DNA from: Cladocopium goreaui | Taxonomy: Eukaryota; Sar; Dinophyceae; Suessiales; Symbiodiniaceae | DNA: 64,000 bases | Direction: 5' to 3' | NCBI GenBank assembly: GCA_947184155.2 | Contig: CAMXCT020006268.1 | Location: 111,001-175,000, forward strand | Shown here: positions 40,455 through 52,642 of the stretch, one piece after another | How the letters are laid out: every line of letters begins with the position of its first letter | How positions within the stretch are numbered: position 1 is the first letter of the stretch | Notes under the pieces: generated by a model | What the model saw: only the letters and a program-made list of their open reading frames with translations | Databases searched by the model: none | Told to the model about the DNA's origin: nothing | Program-made: the position numbers and the translations under genes

Positions 40455-40600
40455 CTATCTGGCACATATTTGGACATTATATCTGGCATTCTGTCCGACA
40501 TATATTCCGACATTCTCTCTGGCATTCTTTCTGGCATATATATTCTGACATTCTATCTGGCATTCTGTTTGGCATTTTTATCGGATAGTCGGATATATAT
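40455..40600. repeat. Degenerate 15-bp repeat (TCTGGCATTCTATCTGGCAT)
   Basis: Imperfect copies of TCTGGCATTCTA and TCTGGCATATAT. Same family as 42890-43318, but with more divergence. Confidence 0.75.
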
Positions 40601-41013
40601 ATATATAAATACACACTCTATCACACCTTTTTCCCGGTTTCAGCCCCAGTGTTCCATCCTTTTCCACCAAACATCGGCATTTCTGCAGCTGTGGCACTGC
40701 CGCCGCAGCGCTGCATCGGGCACACGGCCCAGCAGGGCGCCAAAGAGCTGGGCCTTGGGGCCGAGCTGATTCCTCCCAAAAAAATGAATTTCATCAGTCA
40801 CTGGATTGGTTTAAGGGAAAATCTACAGGAAACCATGGTTTTTACCATCAAATATAGGGCTTTCCTGTAAATTTTCCCATCATCCAATTCTATGAATCAG
40901 CAAAAATGGAGGTTTGACCATGAAAATTATGATTCCACTGGATTTGTATGGGATGTTTGTAGTGATTAGTAGTGATGGTGATTTGATGGGATCTAATGGC
41001 GGTTGAATGGTGA

Positions 41014-41134
41014 TTTACCCTCTGGCAGTTTGACTGTTTGCGAAAATCATCATTTTCAAAGGCATATAGATCATCATAAATCATCTGTAAATGGACCAAG
41101 TTCCATAGCCATGTTAAACAATTCAGAGGGTAAA
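41014..41134. repeat. MITE-like inverted-repeat element, copy 2
   Basis: TTTACCCTCTGGCAGTTTGA at the left, CCATAGCCATGTTAAACAA then CAGAGGGTAAA at the right. Confidence 0.65.
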
Positions 41135-41291
41135 TGGGATTTGTGTAGTAGTTTATTTATGGTGCTTCAGCTGCTGTTTAAGGGTTGGTTGGTGATGATT
41201 TAATTGGTGATTTAATTGGTGATTTAATGGGATCTAATGAGGATTTCATGGTGGCTTCACAGTGAATTACAATTCATTTAAGGAAGGTTTG

Positions 41292-41350
41292 GTGGGCATT
41301 TGATGGGCATTTGATGGGCATTTGATGGGCATTTGATGGGCATTTGATGG
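41292..41350. repeat. 11-bp tandem repeat (GGGCATTTGAT), 5 copies
   Basis: Five perfect copies in a row inside GGTGATTTAATGG-rich DNA. Confidence 0.9.
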
Positions 41351-42889
41351 GGGCTTAATTGGTTTCGTGGGATTTTGGTCCAAACAAAAGGGTGGGACCT
41401 ACTGGAAATCTATAGCAGAATCTATATGAATTTGTCGGGGAATCTATGATAGAACAATCAATAAATTACAAGGGGAATAATCCAAGTAGGAAAAAATGAT
41501 TATATAAATGGTTGGTTAATGTGGATTTACCCCAAAGAAGGCAAATTGATGGGAAATGTTCCAGCCAAAATAATGGAGATATAGAATGGGCAATCAAATT
41601 GTGATCTATGGGGAATCTATGGCACACGTAATGTCAATCCCCGATTCATGATTCGCTGGACTGTGCCATTGTGCAGGCACTTTCCGACAAGCAAATTATA
41701 TCAAATTATCACGCTTCGGGGGTGTCGTCCAATCCATATCATAAATCAACCGGCCGGTGTTCATAGTTGTCGCAGCTTGACATGTAGAAGACTCCCTAGC
41801 TTTACTCGGGCTGCCACCACTCTCAGCTCGACCAAGGTTTCACTGGTTCCCAGCCTGCCACACCAGTACCAAATGACTGAAGGGCAAAATTGTCTGTCTG
41901 GGCAAGATCCAGCTGCGTCCGTTTTCTCTCTCTCTATGTAGTCATGCATGTGTTTGCATTCAGTGTGTGAAATGGATATCCCATACTGGCACGGACCCGA
42001 AAAATCAAAGCAAGCGAGAATGCCGCGTGCTTTTTCATCCAATGTAAGATTAAGGGCAGCAGAGGGCGAGGTGCGAATGAATCAAGCAAAATCAAGCAAG
42101 AGCCGTGCACGTTCATGTTCTTTGTGCTAGCAACAGGGTCCAGGTCTTCGCACCCCGGGAGCTGCAAATTTGATACCCTGCGGAAATGACACATGGAAGC
42201 TGCGACGATCAAGTCGATCAAGTGGAGCCCGCTGGCTGGAAATTATAGATTAGCAGGGCGTGGCTTCTACCACCTAATTTAGGGATTGTGATTAATTATT
42301 ACTAATTAATTTAGATATTTAGGGAGTGTGATTAAATATGTTTAATTCTGGTAATCCTTCACGGGATGGGATAGGTTTTTCTTCAAGTTTCCTGGCTTCG
42401 AAGAGTCATCTCAGGGAGGCATCCGAAACGAACGTGTTGTTTTTTTCATGGGCAGTGGCATCTGATGGCATCTGTGTACCCCACATATAACCCAAGTAGA
42501 TCAAGTAGTTTAACTCCCTATGATGACCAATCAGCAATGGAAATTTTACATAATTCCCAGGTTCCATGCCAGATTTCTCAGGGCGCGGCTAAGAGATTCG
42601 GCACCTTTAATGGTGCGCTGCATTGGCCGTGCCGTCCAAATGGTGCGGCAACGGAGGTGCAGCGGGTCAATGTCAAGGGGAAAAACTGGCTGGTCTTGTG
42701 GGGGAAACATGTGGGAACCATGGTGTTAAATGCACTCGGATGTCTGATCCCATATGTATATGAAAATAGATTGAAATCAGGACTTCCTCGATATATTTCA
42801 CTATAGGGACTCCCCCCCCCAAAAAAAAAAATACTTTACTTCGTGTGATCCCCACCATGACATTTATACATTTTGTTACTGGCAAATCT

Positions 42890-43318
42890 TTTGGCATTCT
42901 ATCTGACATATTTTCTGTCATTCGATCTGGCATTCTATCTGGTATATCTTCTGGCATTCTACCTGGCATATCTTCTGGCAGATGTTCTGGCATATCTTCT
43001 GGCATATCTTCTGGCATATGTTCTGGCATATCTTCTGGCATTCCATCTGGCATTCTATCTGGCATATTATCTGGCAAATCTTCTGGCATTCCATCTGGCA
43101 TTCTATCTAGCATATCTTCTGGCATATTATCTGGCAAATCTGCTGGCATTCTATCTGGCAAACATTCTGGCACTTTATCTGGCATATCTTCTAGCATTCT
43201 AGCTGACATTCTATCTGGCATTCTATCTGGCATACCTTCTGGCATTCTATCTGGCATATCTTCTAACATTCTATCTGGCATATCTTCTGGCACTCTATGT
43301 GGCATATCTTTTGGCGTG
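42890..43318. repeat. 15-bp array (TCTGGCATATCT / TCTGGCATTCTA)
   Basis: Nearly 28 copies of a 15-bp unit alternating TCTGGCATATCT and TCTGGCATTCTATC types. Divisible by three, so open frames of MPEDMPDRMPE (minus) and SGILSGISSG (plus) arise; these are not genes. Confidence 0.9.
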
Positions 43319-43319
43319 G

Positions 43320-43636
43320 ATACTCGCGGTTGAGGTCCGGCAGGGAACACTGGGCGTGGATGGTCGCGGTTGAGGTCCGGCAGGGAACACTGGGCGGGGA
43401 TACTCGTGGTTGAGGTCCGGCAGGGAACACTGGGCGTGGATGGTCGTGGTTGAGGTCCGGCAGGGAACACTGGGCGGGGATGTTCGTGGTTGAGGTCCGG
43501 CAGGGAACACTGGGCGTGGATGGTCGTGGTTGAGGTCCGGCAGGGAACACTGGGCGTGGATGGTCGTGGTTGAGGTCCGGCAGGGAACACTGGGCGTGGG
43601 TGGTCGTGGTTGAGGTCCGGCAGAGAACACTGTGGA
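43320..43636. repeat. 40-bp tandem array, 8 copies
   Basis: TGAGGTCCGGCAGGGAACAC starts at 43331, 43371, 43411, 43451, 43491, 43531, 43571 and 43611. 40 leaves remainder 1 on division by three and no minus frame of the unit has a stop, so all three minus frames are open and read one 40-residue cycle (QCSLPDLNHDHPRPVFPAGP...). Confidence 0.92.
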
Positions 43637-43644
43637 TCGCGGGT

Positions 43645-43795
43645 CGCAGTTGAGCAAGGACGACGAGGACGACAAGGACGACAAGGATGACAAGGAGGAC
43701 GAGGAGGAGGAGGAGAGGAGGACGAGGCAGGAGGAGGCGGAGGAGGAGGAGAAGGAGGAGGAGAAGGAGGAGGAGGAGGAGGCAACTGACATAAA
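43645..43795. repeat. GAC/GAG trinucleotide tract
   Basis: GACGACAAGGA grading into GGAGGAGGAGG; purine-rich on plus. It directly extends the 40-bp array. Confidence 0.9.
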
Positions 43796-44317
43796 ATCTA
43801 ACAACCCTCACCTGGCAGGTGGGGAAAAAAAATATTTCCCAGGATGATCTGAGCATATCTGAACATCTTTAGCCCGCAGCCACTGGAGCTGAGAATCTTA
43901 GACATAAGTCATGCGAGACGCGCGCAGTTTATCTGGGACTCTTGTGACAAACAGTATCTGGTTGGTGGTTTCAACCCCTCTGAAAAATATTAGTCAGTTG
44001 GGATGATTATCCCATATATTATGGAAAATAAAACATTTTCCAAACCACCAACCAGGTATGTATGTGAAAGTCATCTTGATATCATTCCATTCCCGTGCTT
44101 GTTGTTTTTTCAAGCCACAATGAACATAGGTAACCAGTTCTAGAATCCACATCCCATCTAGCAACTATGCTTTTAAAAAATAAAAGATAGATGGGATGAA
44201 CAACAACATCAACATCCATCATTGAAGCCATCACTGAAGCCATCAACATCAACATCCATCAGCTCTGCGGGTTTCAACGCTTGACCCTGCTAGGTGCACC
44301 CCTTCGGTGCTTCGGAA

Positions 44318-46926
44318 CTACCAACTGCGGTGCTTCCAGCCCTGCCAGTCCGGCCAGCTTTGCGCATAGAGATGCTCAGGCGGTGGAGCTGACGGCGGTT
44401 TCCTGAGGCCGGAACCATGGGAAGCAACATCCATGGTATGAACATCCATGGAAAATCCATGGTATAAACTGGATTTTCGTTCAGAAATTCCAAATGATGT
44501 TTCAGTATGTTTCAGTGTTTTGTTTTAAACCACTGGTGTTCATTGACACTTCCAAGATACCAAGATTGGATGCCTTGGTCAAAACCTCATTCAGTTTTTC
44601 CTGCTTCAAGGTGGCCCGAATGGTGAGGTAAATACCCAGCTCCCAGGCCCCTGTGTCACCTAGTTGCAACGACTTCTCATTGGCAGCTCAAATGGGCCAA
44701 AAACCACCCAAACCCGCTGAAACCATGCCCCTCTGTGCGAAAAACTGGCTGTAAACTGTAAACAGTTCCTCTATTTTATGAAGCTCACCTGCCCACTCTC
44801 GGCAGACTTTTCTGGCCCTAGTCCAAACGAAGGCGCTCAGCAGACGCCATTTTGCAAGCAATCACCGCCAGGAAAATATCTGAGGCGCAAATCATGGGGC
44901 CAGCTGCGCTCCAGAAGGTGACCCTACAAAGAACACCTGCATCGTGATTTCAACCAGTCGAAAGTCAAACGATTCCCAGGGAAAAGAATTACATTCCCTG
45001 CTTGTAGTTATGCATCCCCCTTTTTATGGGGCATTGGTGTTGTTTTTTTCATCACTTATTGGGCAACTGCTGGGATGCCCAGCCCGAAAATTGAAGCGGC
45101 TTCAGCCCGGAAACTGGGGCCAGCTAAGTCGCCCGTCTCTGGCTGAATCATCCACGGACCAACCGTTCTCACCGCTGCTCAGGCAGCGGCGGGCGACTCA
45201 GTAACCAGGCCACACCGCCGAAGACGGGCAGCGCGGCGCAAAGGGCGAACTGCGCCTGACGACGGCCGTTGGATGTGCCACCACGGCAAGAACGGTACTG
45301 TTACGGAAAATGATGAGTTATGGTGAGTTGATGGGATTTATCTAGCACAAATGTTGATTTCATGGGACTTCATGATTCAAAATGGTGATTCTATGGTGAT
45401 GCTTATTGTGATTTAATGGGCTTTCTATGGGGATTTCATAGCCATATGAATGCGGATGTTTATGGTGATAAAATGGTATGTGTAACTATACTAAGAATAT
45501 AGTGATGAATGCGGCATATACATGATGAGAAGCAGCAGAAGAAGAAGAAGGAGAAGAAGAAAAAGAAGAGGATAATAATCATCATTTAATAATTGTACTG
45601 TGGTACTCCTGGGTTAAGAAGAAGATAACAATCATGTAAGATAATACATATATATATATGTGGATATGTATGTACATATGTAGCAACAAGAAGCGAAAGA
45701 ATGATATTCATTGATATCTGATATATAATGATCATGATGTAGTTCTAATTAAAATGGCAACTGTTAATCCAAATGTGTAATGTAATGATGACTGGGAATA
45801 ACTGATTGCAACACCGATTGGAGTAATTTAAGATAAAATCACATGTTTGATTATTCTTACTGGATCCAACACAGAATTGAATAAACAAATTACAATGCGG
45901 ATAACCATGGCCATAATGGTTGCAATTCGACTATACATATATATATATATATTATGCTGTATTAATACATGTGTATATATATATATATATATCACCCACT
46001 TCGACTCCACTCATCTCCACTCTGGTCTAACCTATAGGAATATAGGATACTCACTGGGATGCGCTTCCAAGCAGCGAGCTCATGGAAATCCAACAGCATC
46101 ATAACATAATGCCATAAAGCATCATGGTTCGCAAGTGGCATGTGAGTGCCGAATTCACAGGCTGGTAGCCGTCTAGATCCTCCAGATTTTCCCATGGTTC
46201 CATGCCGGGTGTAAAGTAGACTACTTGGAGGCGCATCTCAGCTGGTAGGTGGTTGACGACCCCTTACCGGAGTAGATCCCGTGCATAACTGGTTCCAATA
46301 AATCAATGTTGATTATCATTTACTACTCGTTGATTAATCATTTAAAAAATTGCTGAAGTAAAGCCATTTGGGGATGATTCCCCCAAACCTAACCATCATT
46401 CCAGTGACGTCACGACCCCAGGTCATTATCAAAATCATTCAGATTTATATGTCCAATATATCCCCATGAATATCCCACAATATCATCAATGTAGTTAATG
46501 TAGTTGGTTCAATTCCCATCCTCACTATTATCATTGTCCCTAATAAACCACAGAAAACACCCACGGTGAGCCTTCTCACTGGTCACCCACTCATCGGGTT
46601 TTCCCACAAAGACGCCTGGAGAACTTACCAGGGGCTCACCACAACTGGTGATACAGCGATGGTGGTTGCTTATATATCCCTGCATTGAGGGGCTTCACAA
46701 CTGATACAATTAAATATCATAATTAACAATAATTATAGATACACTGAGAGCGTCATGCAAAGGAAACAAAAACTTTTTGGGGGGCGCCACTATGCACTTT
46801 CCCGATCTAATTTCCGGATGGGAAAGGCTTGGACGATCATCCAACCGCTTGTGGCCATGACAGCTCAGTCGGGCCTCGCCGACGACCATCTTCCAGCAAG
46901 ACCGGGCCAAAGAACATCCACAAAAC
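44318..46926 (-). CDS. C-terminal exons of a polytopic membrane protein
   Basis: Three exons join in phase: 46926-46846 (81 nt, phase 0 to 0), 45255-45173 (83 nt, phase 0 to 2) and 44402-44318 (ending in TAG at 44320-44318). Each acceptor is AG|G, and the donors are GCG|GTTGGA and GCG|GTGAGA. They read VLWMFFGPVLLEDGRRRG, then a membrane segment FALCAALPVFGGVAWLL, then a Pro/Trp tail KPPSAPPPEHLYAQSWPDW ending in W. Two likely membrane spans and a short soluble C-terminus. Probably the end of the gene that starts at 56057; at least one exon between 48083 and 46926 is not identified. No family is named; the style recalls membrane proteins shared by cyanobacteria and plastids. Confidence 0.65.
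45256..46845. other. AT-rich intron
   Basis: No exon recognised. Contains GAAGAAGAAGGA purine runs (about 45535-45575) and TA tracts near 45945-45990. Confidence 0.5.
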
Positions 46927-47186
46927 CTCCGTAAAATCCAACGGCACTGGCAGCTATAATAGCTATATGTGGATGCCCATCCAACTATCCCAGTACAGCT
47001 GTGCTCATGTGTATTCATGTGTCCAATAGTTTCATCAGGGTTGCCTGGAAGTATAGCGAATGTTCATGGCTTGCGCCAATCACATGGGCGTGAAAAACTA
47101 CGTATTCGATTGGGGCCCTCCAGGTGGACGGGGATATGGTTTCCCCAGTTGCGTTCCTGATCATGCTTAATCCAAACAATTATCTT

Positions 47187-47278
47187 ACCCATAGGATCCA
47201 TGTATGCTATATATGGTAACATTTATCATCAATATACCACAAATGTTAGCATATATACCATACATGGATCCTATGGGT
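47187..47278. repeat. Near-perfect 38-bp hairpin in an intron
   Basis: Left arm 47187-47224 and right arm 47241-47278 are reverse complements at 36 of 38 positions, with a 16-base loop. Both mismatches are a C/G swap in the CTATATATGG part. Confidence 0.92.
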
Positions 47279-48082
47279 TATATCTTGGTCGATTTCCCAA
47301 GTTCTGGGCTTCGGCAAACACAAAGAGGTCTATGCATCTCATCACGCTCTCACAATCAAGGGAGTAATCGAGGTGCGTTATTTTCAGACAAAAATGGCGG
47401 TCACGGGCAGGTAAACTGAGCAGCCTCACATCTGAACATCTTATTACGCAATCCAGCTACCAGTTTCGTGTTTGCTATTGTTTTCTGATCGTCGGGGCCG
47501 CAACTGCGTCTCTGTAAAAAAAAAATGCACCAAAGTGTTTTACAGTTGCCAAAAAATCAGCCATGTGACATGTTAAGCTGTTGAGCTTATCGTTTTTTCC
47601 ACTTGTCATCTTTGTTTCTTGACGCTTTATTTGGGGGTGCAGTTGGGCTTATTATTTTTTTCACAACTATGGTAAGTTCCATAACCTGGGATATAACCCC
47701 TACAGCCTACAACATCCTACAACTATGGTTGTATAACCCAAGTAGGGAGCCAGGTGGCCATAAAATCCACGCTGGACACGTGAGCCGTCAGGCTGCCTCA
47801 GCACGCGACAGCTGATGCGACAGGCCATGTCAAGTGATGCTCTATCAATATCCCGTCGTCCCTATCGTGATTATCCCAGGATTATCCCACTATTCTCTTT
47901 ATCCAACCATTGAGGGAAAAAAACATATATCATATATATTTCAAAAAAAAAATGGAAAACTAGAAAACCGTATAACACCATGTAATTTTTGTAGTTCAAG
48001 AGATTTCCCAGCCATGTTTGATGCTTCAGCGATAGATATGTTGCCCGTCGGCCCCGTCGGCTTCCACTCCTTAAACGGGCGC

Positions 48083-49221
48083 CCAAGTGGCTGGTGAAGA
48101 TCGGCAAAAAAGAGGCCCAGGCGGCAGCCGGTGCCACGTCACCGATGACACCGTTGCCTCGAGGGCAAGAAGATCGAAATGGATCTAAATGGCGTAGGCT
48201 ACCCTCTTGCACACAAACTCCGCGTGCTGGAAATGTATGGAAATGTTGCCACTTGTCGATGGCTCACATCTTCAACAGGTACATCTTGGAGGTCGGCCCA
48301 ACCCAAAAATATTATCATATACATTCTGATCAAGAATGTCGAGATCTTCATCCCTATGTTTTTTTTCAAATGGCACACCGCCCCAAAAACCCGGCCGTTG
48401 ACTCCGGCCGGCACCTAGGGCGAAAAGGCTCAAGTAAAGGGCCCCAGCCAGCAGCAGCAAAGCCGTCAGGCGGCTCTCCAAGAAGTTGCCGGTGAACCAG
48501 TCCAAGTTGCCAGAGCTGCCTGTGACTTCTGTGACTGGCGGATGAAGAAAACACATGGTGAAAACCTGGAGATTCCTGGGAAACAATGCAAAGTTGATGG
48601 TGATGTCTATTTGATGTTAGTTCATTCGTTCTAAAGTTGTGGAAACTCTTGATAATTACTAGGTTCTCCCTTTCTGAGAAGAGAACAATATCTATGAAAT
48701 CCATGATGATCCATGGGTAACACCCGGGACTTGAAAAAGAGGTTAAGAGTTGGACAGAACTTGTCCATGCGCACTTGTATTTGTGGGCGAAGCCAAGGAG
48801 AAAAAAGAAAACGTTGCCGGGACAATGGCTAAAGTGCATCAGGAACCTCTATCGATTGATTCTTGGGGTGTGATTATTGGGATCTTTCGCTCCCATTTTT
48901 TAGGATGTTGATCATACCTGGCTCCAGACAGCTCCCCAAGATCCTAAACATATATAATATCTTTATAGATCTATAGATATATATTAATATGATATATTAT
49001 TATAATATGTGTGTTTTTGTAAATATATACAGTACTCATCCATAGACATCTGTATAGTATGTGTAGCCCTTAGTATCCTGATTGGCCAGTTACTGGAACC
49101 CCTTTGGTGCGATTACCGCCATGTCGTCGCCCCATGAGGTCCTGCCGTCCCGCGATACTCGCGCAGAGCCAAGTAGGGGCTCAGGGCAAAAGCACCCAAG
49201 AAGAAGGAGGCGAAGACCAAC
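48083..49221 (-). CDS. Middle exons of the polytopic membrane protein
   Basis: Exon 49221 opens at CAG|GTTGG and reads LVFASFFLGAFALSPYLALR plus REYRGTAG. It can end at a GT donor (49117) or, matching the phase of the next exon, at a GA donor (CAG|GACCTC, 49142). Exon 48519-48415 (CACAG|GC..CTAG|GTGCC) reads GNLDWFTGNFLESRLTALL and a membrane segment LLLLAGALYLSLFAL. Exon 48157 to about 48083 (GAG|GC..TTGG|GCGCC, GC donor) reads GVIGDVAPAAAWASFLPIF. Three membrane spans in about 90 residues. The motifs are consistent within the chain but I cannot name the family. Confidence 0.6.
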
Positions 49222-49530
49222 CTGGTTGGCGAATATGATTCGAATGGCATTTAATCTGTGATATTTCAATTGTATTTATGGGATATCAAAATGGCATTTA
49301 ATGGTATTAATGGATATTTATATAATGGCATTTAATCTGGGAGATCCTGTTCAATGGTATATAACTACAATGTTCATATAGAATCATTAAAATGGAATAT
49401 TTAATCTGGTATTACCAACCAATCTGGATATAAATCTGATAGAAACAGAAATTTAATATGAATATTATGAATGAATTAATGGAAATATCACCAAACCTGC
49501 CAATACCAAAATGGAAAAATAGTTCCGAAT

Positions 49531-49653
49531 GTGAACCCCAGATTAATACACCCCTAAGCTGTATAATTGGGTGGTACAAGTTGCGAACTATCACTATTTG
49601 GAGGGAACCCCCTAACTAATCAACCAGTTTTTTTTTTAGTTTGGGGTTCGCAC
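49531..49653. repeat. Possible member of the TCAACCCC inverted-repeat family
   Basis: Left GTGAACCCCAGATTAATACA and right TTTGGGGTTCGCAC are short inverted ends. The left end resembles the element at 57314-57437. Confidence 0.4.
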
Positions 49654-50059
49654 TAGATTAGTCATGGGTATCAATATCCTCATTTATAAGATACCATATG
49701 AAACTGGGATAAACATGGGCTAACCTGTATCTTTCTTAGATGGTCATTGGGTTCATTGGTTGAGAAAAGCCACGAACTACCCCACTCATTACGGTTGAGT
49801 CCTCATTTTTTGGCTGGTCATGTTCCCATTTGTGGTTGGTTTTTCATCCCTGCCATGTTATATAACCCGACTATAAGATCTTTCTGCTTGGTAACTGACC
49901 CCAGGTATTGTTGCTTCAATCCCACCCTGGATTTGCCTCAAGGAACCATGAAAAACATAGATATAATTAAATTAGTGAATTCACCCCGTCCCAGTATCCC
50001 CGGTATATCCCCTGGCTGAAATCTCCACCATGCCCCACCACTAAGGGCATCTCCGACAA

Positions 50060-50165
50060 AACGTGCCGAGCGACGGATACGCGGGCACAGGAGATTGGCG
50101 CTCCGCGCCCGGCAGCAACGTGGCTGAGTAGATCACGGGCCAAATGCCTCACAGCACCATACAGC
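50060..50165 (-). other. Exon-like GC island, frame unresolved
   Basis: Minus reads either PVIYSATLLPGAERQSPVPA (phase 1 acceptor) or LYGAVRHLARDLLSHVAAG. The first matches the exit phase of one reading of 52150-52306. It would lie within the membrane-protein gene. Confidence 0.35.
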
Positions 50166-50480
50166 ACAGCTAGCCTTGGAGATTTTTAAAAAAAAGCTAG
50201 AAAAGTAGCCCCAAAAAGGATAGGAAATAGTGAAATCCTGGTAAAATAGTGAATCTATTCTGTTCTATCTTTTGGGGGGTTGCTATACCAAGTTTTAAGT
50301 TAGATGACTCTTGAATTGCGGATGAACATAGCATTATCCACCCTCAAATATGTAGTTTATAAACTGGGGTGACATGGATATGTGTATTTATTTTTCGCCC
50401 TCTTGGATTTATATCTAACAATTTGCACCTGGAGCCTAAGAATCCAAAAATCATCCATCAATTCTCACAATAACAACATA

Positions 50481-50585
50481 TACCCTCTGGTAATTTAACA
50501 TAGCTATGGAAAATCACCATTTTTAATTGGAAAATCCACTATAAATGGGTCATTTTCAATAGCTATGTTTAATTACCAGAGGGTA
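50481..50585. repeat. MITE-like inverted-repeat element, best copy
   Basis: 105 bp with terminal inverted repeats of 27 bp (50481-50507 and 50559-50585) matching at 26 of 27 positions; each end begins TACCCTCTGGTAATT and the arms close with ATAGCTAT. No coding capacity. Five clear relatives and one lone end are found between 36 and 63 kb, none in the left third. Confidence 0.88.
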
Positions 50586-50932
50586 ACCGCAGGTTGCCGA
50601 AGTTCACCACGGTAGGATGGTTGCGCCCCCCACATCACCTTGCCCAGCCTAGCATGTTGAAGATGCACACAAATAAAGGGCTCACTGATCCATCAAAGGG
50701 CGTGGACAGAACCTGGTTCAACAGAGCCTGCCGGGGATTTGTGGACAGCAAGAATCGGCGGGAATCAGCCGTTTGTCGGAGATGCATCTCAGAACTGAAG
50801 CAGGAGGCCTGGGTGATATGCCCGACAAGAGAAAAAATGCGAACAATCATTTTCTGTTGGCAGTGCGTCCTCAAGTCTGCAGCACATCAATCCATACTAG
50901 TCAACACACGAGAGGGTCGCATCTTTGTAAAA

Positions 50933-51600
50933 TCAACTACAACGTCCCGGGCTTTTTTGAAAGATGGCAGACAAGCGGTCGATGCACGTCAACTCTTCCA
51001 TCATTCCATGATCCTGCTTGAAATCGTTCCACGCCTGCATCACGTCAGGTATAAACATCATCAAAAATGACATAGCCGCCCACTTGCACAAAGCTGTACA
51101 TAGTACAGAGCATCTTGGTAAGAACCGTAGAAATTACCATCCACAGGAAAGACTGCAATTTTTGCGGCGGAATTTTTGGCACGAAATTGCGGCACTGTGT
51201 CATTGAAGAGGCCCTTGTGCTTGTGGAAGATAACCTTCGAATCCAAGGCCTGGTACATCTCAAAATTTGTACGCACTGTTTCTTCGGAAACTGCGAGGAA
51301 ATTCTCCATGACTCTGTACCCTGGAATGTCTTCAAAAGATTTTAAAAGCATCAAACACATGGACTGCACAGTCGTCCTCGCCCATCGCATTCAGAATTGA
51401 TTTGGCGAAGGTGCAGGTGCCCCTCGGAATTTTGTGTGAAATCACGTGCCAAAGAATATCCGCCACATCCTTCAATCGAACGAGGCCTATCATAGTAAGA
51501 CCAACCGGTGGCCAGTCATTGCCACAGGCCCTTTCGAGAGAGTCCATCACTTTTCGGTTCTTGCACGCCCAGCACAAGCGCTTGCACCTTGTGTCAAGGC
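50933..51600 (-). pseudogene. Decayed TylF/macrocin-type O-methyltransferase copy
   Basis: Minus-strand pieces in different frames line up with this SAM-dependent methyltransferase family: NDWPPVGLTMIGLVRLKDVA and FAKSILNAMGEDDCAVHVFDAF (about 51550-51350), then EDIPGYRVMENF, VRTNFEMYQALDSKVIFHK, GLFNDTVPQFRA and IAVFPVDGNFYGSYQDALYY (to about 51085), then GGYVIFDDVY, then VMQAWNDFKQDHGMMEEL and CIDRLSAIFQKS with a stop at 50935-50933. There are frame breaks near 51350, 51085 and 51060. About ten residues holding the Gly-rich SAM loop (the E-x-GVWRGG type) are missing after HKIP. It lies inside an intron of the membrane-protein gene, so it is probably a retroposed dead copy. Confidence 0.75.
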
Positions 51601-52149
51601 TCCAACGAGAGACAGCCCCAACAGGCGGATCTGTTGCTTGAGCTCTGGGTCCGGCTGCCTCGATCATCACGCTGGTTGCTTGGCTGCAGGTTCTGGTGCG
51701 CCAGGTGCCACACTGTCTGGATCATGGCTGTGTCACTCACCAAACATTCTTCGGCAATGGGGTCCCAGCACTATTACAGTTAAAAGAATACAGCCAGTGA
51801 ACATGTCCAGGCTTTCGGCATAGGAAGCAGAAATGAAGGTTGCACACGAAAGTGCGTGGGCCGGAGGAGAGATTTGATCCAAAAAATGCGAACAATCAAA
51901 ATGATGAATTCACTTAATTACAACATGTTACACCACAACCATGATCAACCATGGCCATCTAATCGGTCTGAGATGTAAACTGATGCTAATGCTAATCTGA
52001 TGTAGAGGTGACTCATGACTGGTGAATTTTGCCGGTGGGAATGTTCACCAACACTGAGTCATGAGGATATCACTGACTTGTGCAGTAACCATGGGTCAAT
52101 GATGGACATCATGTGGTACAGTAGAACGAATTCCAAAAGCTGCGTCAAC
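51601..52149. other. Intron-like DNA between pseudogene and next island
   Basis: No gene. Several plus-strand frames (51446-51823, 52015-52236) overlap the antisense of better-supported sequence and are not credible. Confidence 0.45.
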
Positions 52150-52306
52150 CGATTGCTGGCAACACTCCCGGCTTTGGGATGCAGTGCCCCATGCCTGGTC
52201 GGCTGCCTGTGCTTCTGGACCCTTGCCCGGAGCTAGAAAGAAAGAGTAGCCCAGAAAGGCCACCCAAACCAGCGCGATCGCTGCAGTCCTGCGTCTCCGT
52301 TGAGAT
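52150..52306 (-). CDS. Probable exon of the membrane protein, frame uncertain
   Basis: Acceptor TTAAGTACAG|ATC at 52306 and donor ATCG|GTTGAC at 52150. One frame gives RRRRTAAIALVWVAFLGYSF, a typical stop-transfer span, followed by APGKGPEAQAADQAWG. The frame that fits the phase of the preceding exon (phase 0) instead reads ISTETQDCSDRAGLGGLSGL. Either a small exon is missing or the second frame is right. Confidence 0.5.
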
Positions 52307-52642
52307 CTGTACTTAAGAGAAACATATGGTTGACATGTCATGGTTCCCCAATTTCAAATCCACATGTATCAGTATGGTGTTGCTAGTTAAAAGTTAACTC
52401 TGCATCATGTCGGGTAACCAAAGTTTACCAAAAACAAAAACGATCATTTTCACGGTGATTACGCATCTTGGAGCGGATGCAACAATTCGAATCACCAGGT
52501 CTGGAAAATATCAAATATTGCAAATGGGGGAGAAATAGACCAAATCGATAATTAAATGTGTCATTCTGATTGTACTCTTTTATCTTACCATTTTGTCTGG
52601 GACATTGATGAATTCCACTGAAAGAACGCTGCCACCACCAAC

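Larger units (their letters stand above)
38163..44317. other. AT-rich region with GC-rich exon-like islands, gene not resolved
   Basis: Islands at about 38812-38862 (minus: RRPAKRELAEELEASQRN), 39625-39705, 40685-40780 (plus: GHTAQQGAKELGLGAEL; minus: LGPKAQLFGALLGRVPDAA) and 42585-42670 (minus: RTIWTARPMQRTIKGAESL) have exon-like length, GC content and nearby AG and GT sites. Both strands give plausible peptides and the phases could not be chained, so no gene is called. The rest is intron-like or repeats. Confidence 0.4.

Noticed and set aside
42673..43856. Minus ORFs of 370 and 197 codons rich in Met-Pro and Pro
   Set aside because: They arise from the 15-bp and 40-bp arrays and the GAC/GAG tract; parallel ORFs exist in all three frames.
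50594..51070. Plus ORF of 158 codons with several Cys
   Set aside because: Its right part is antisense to the well-recognised methyltransferase pseudogene C-terminus; the left part has no support.
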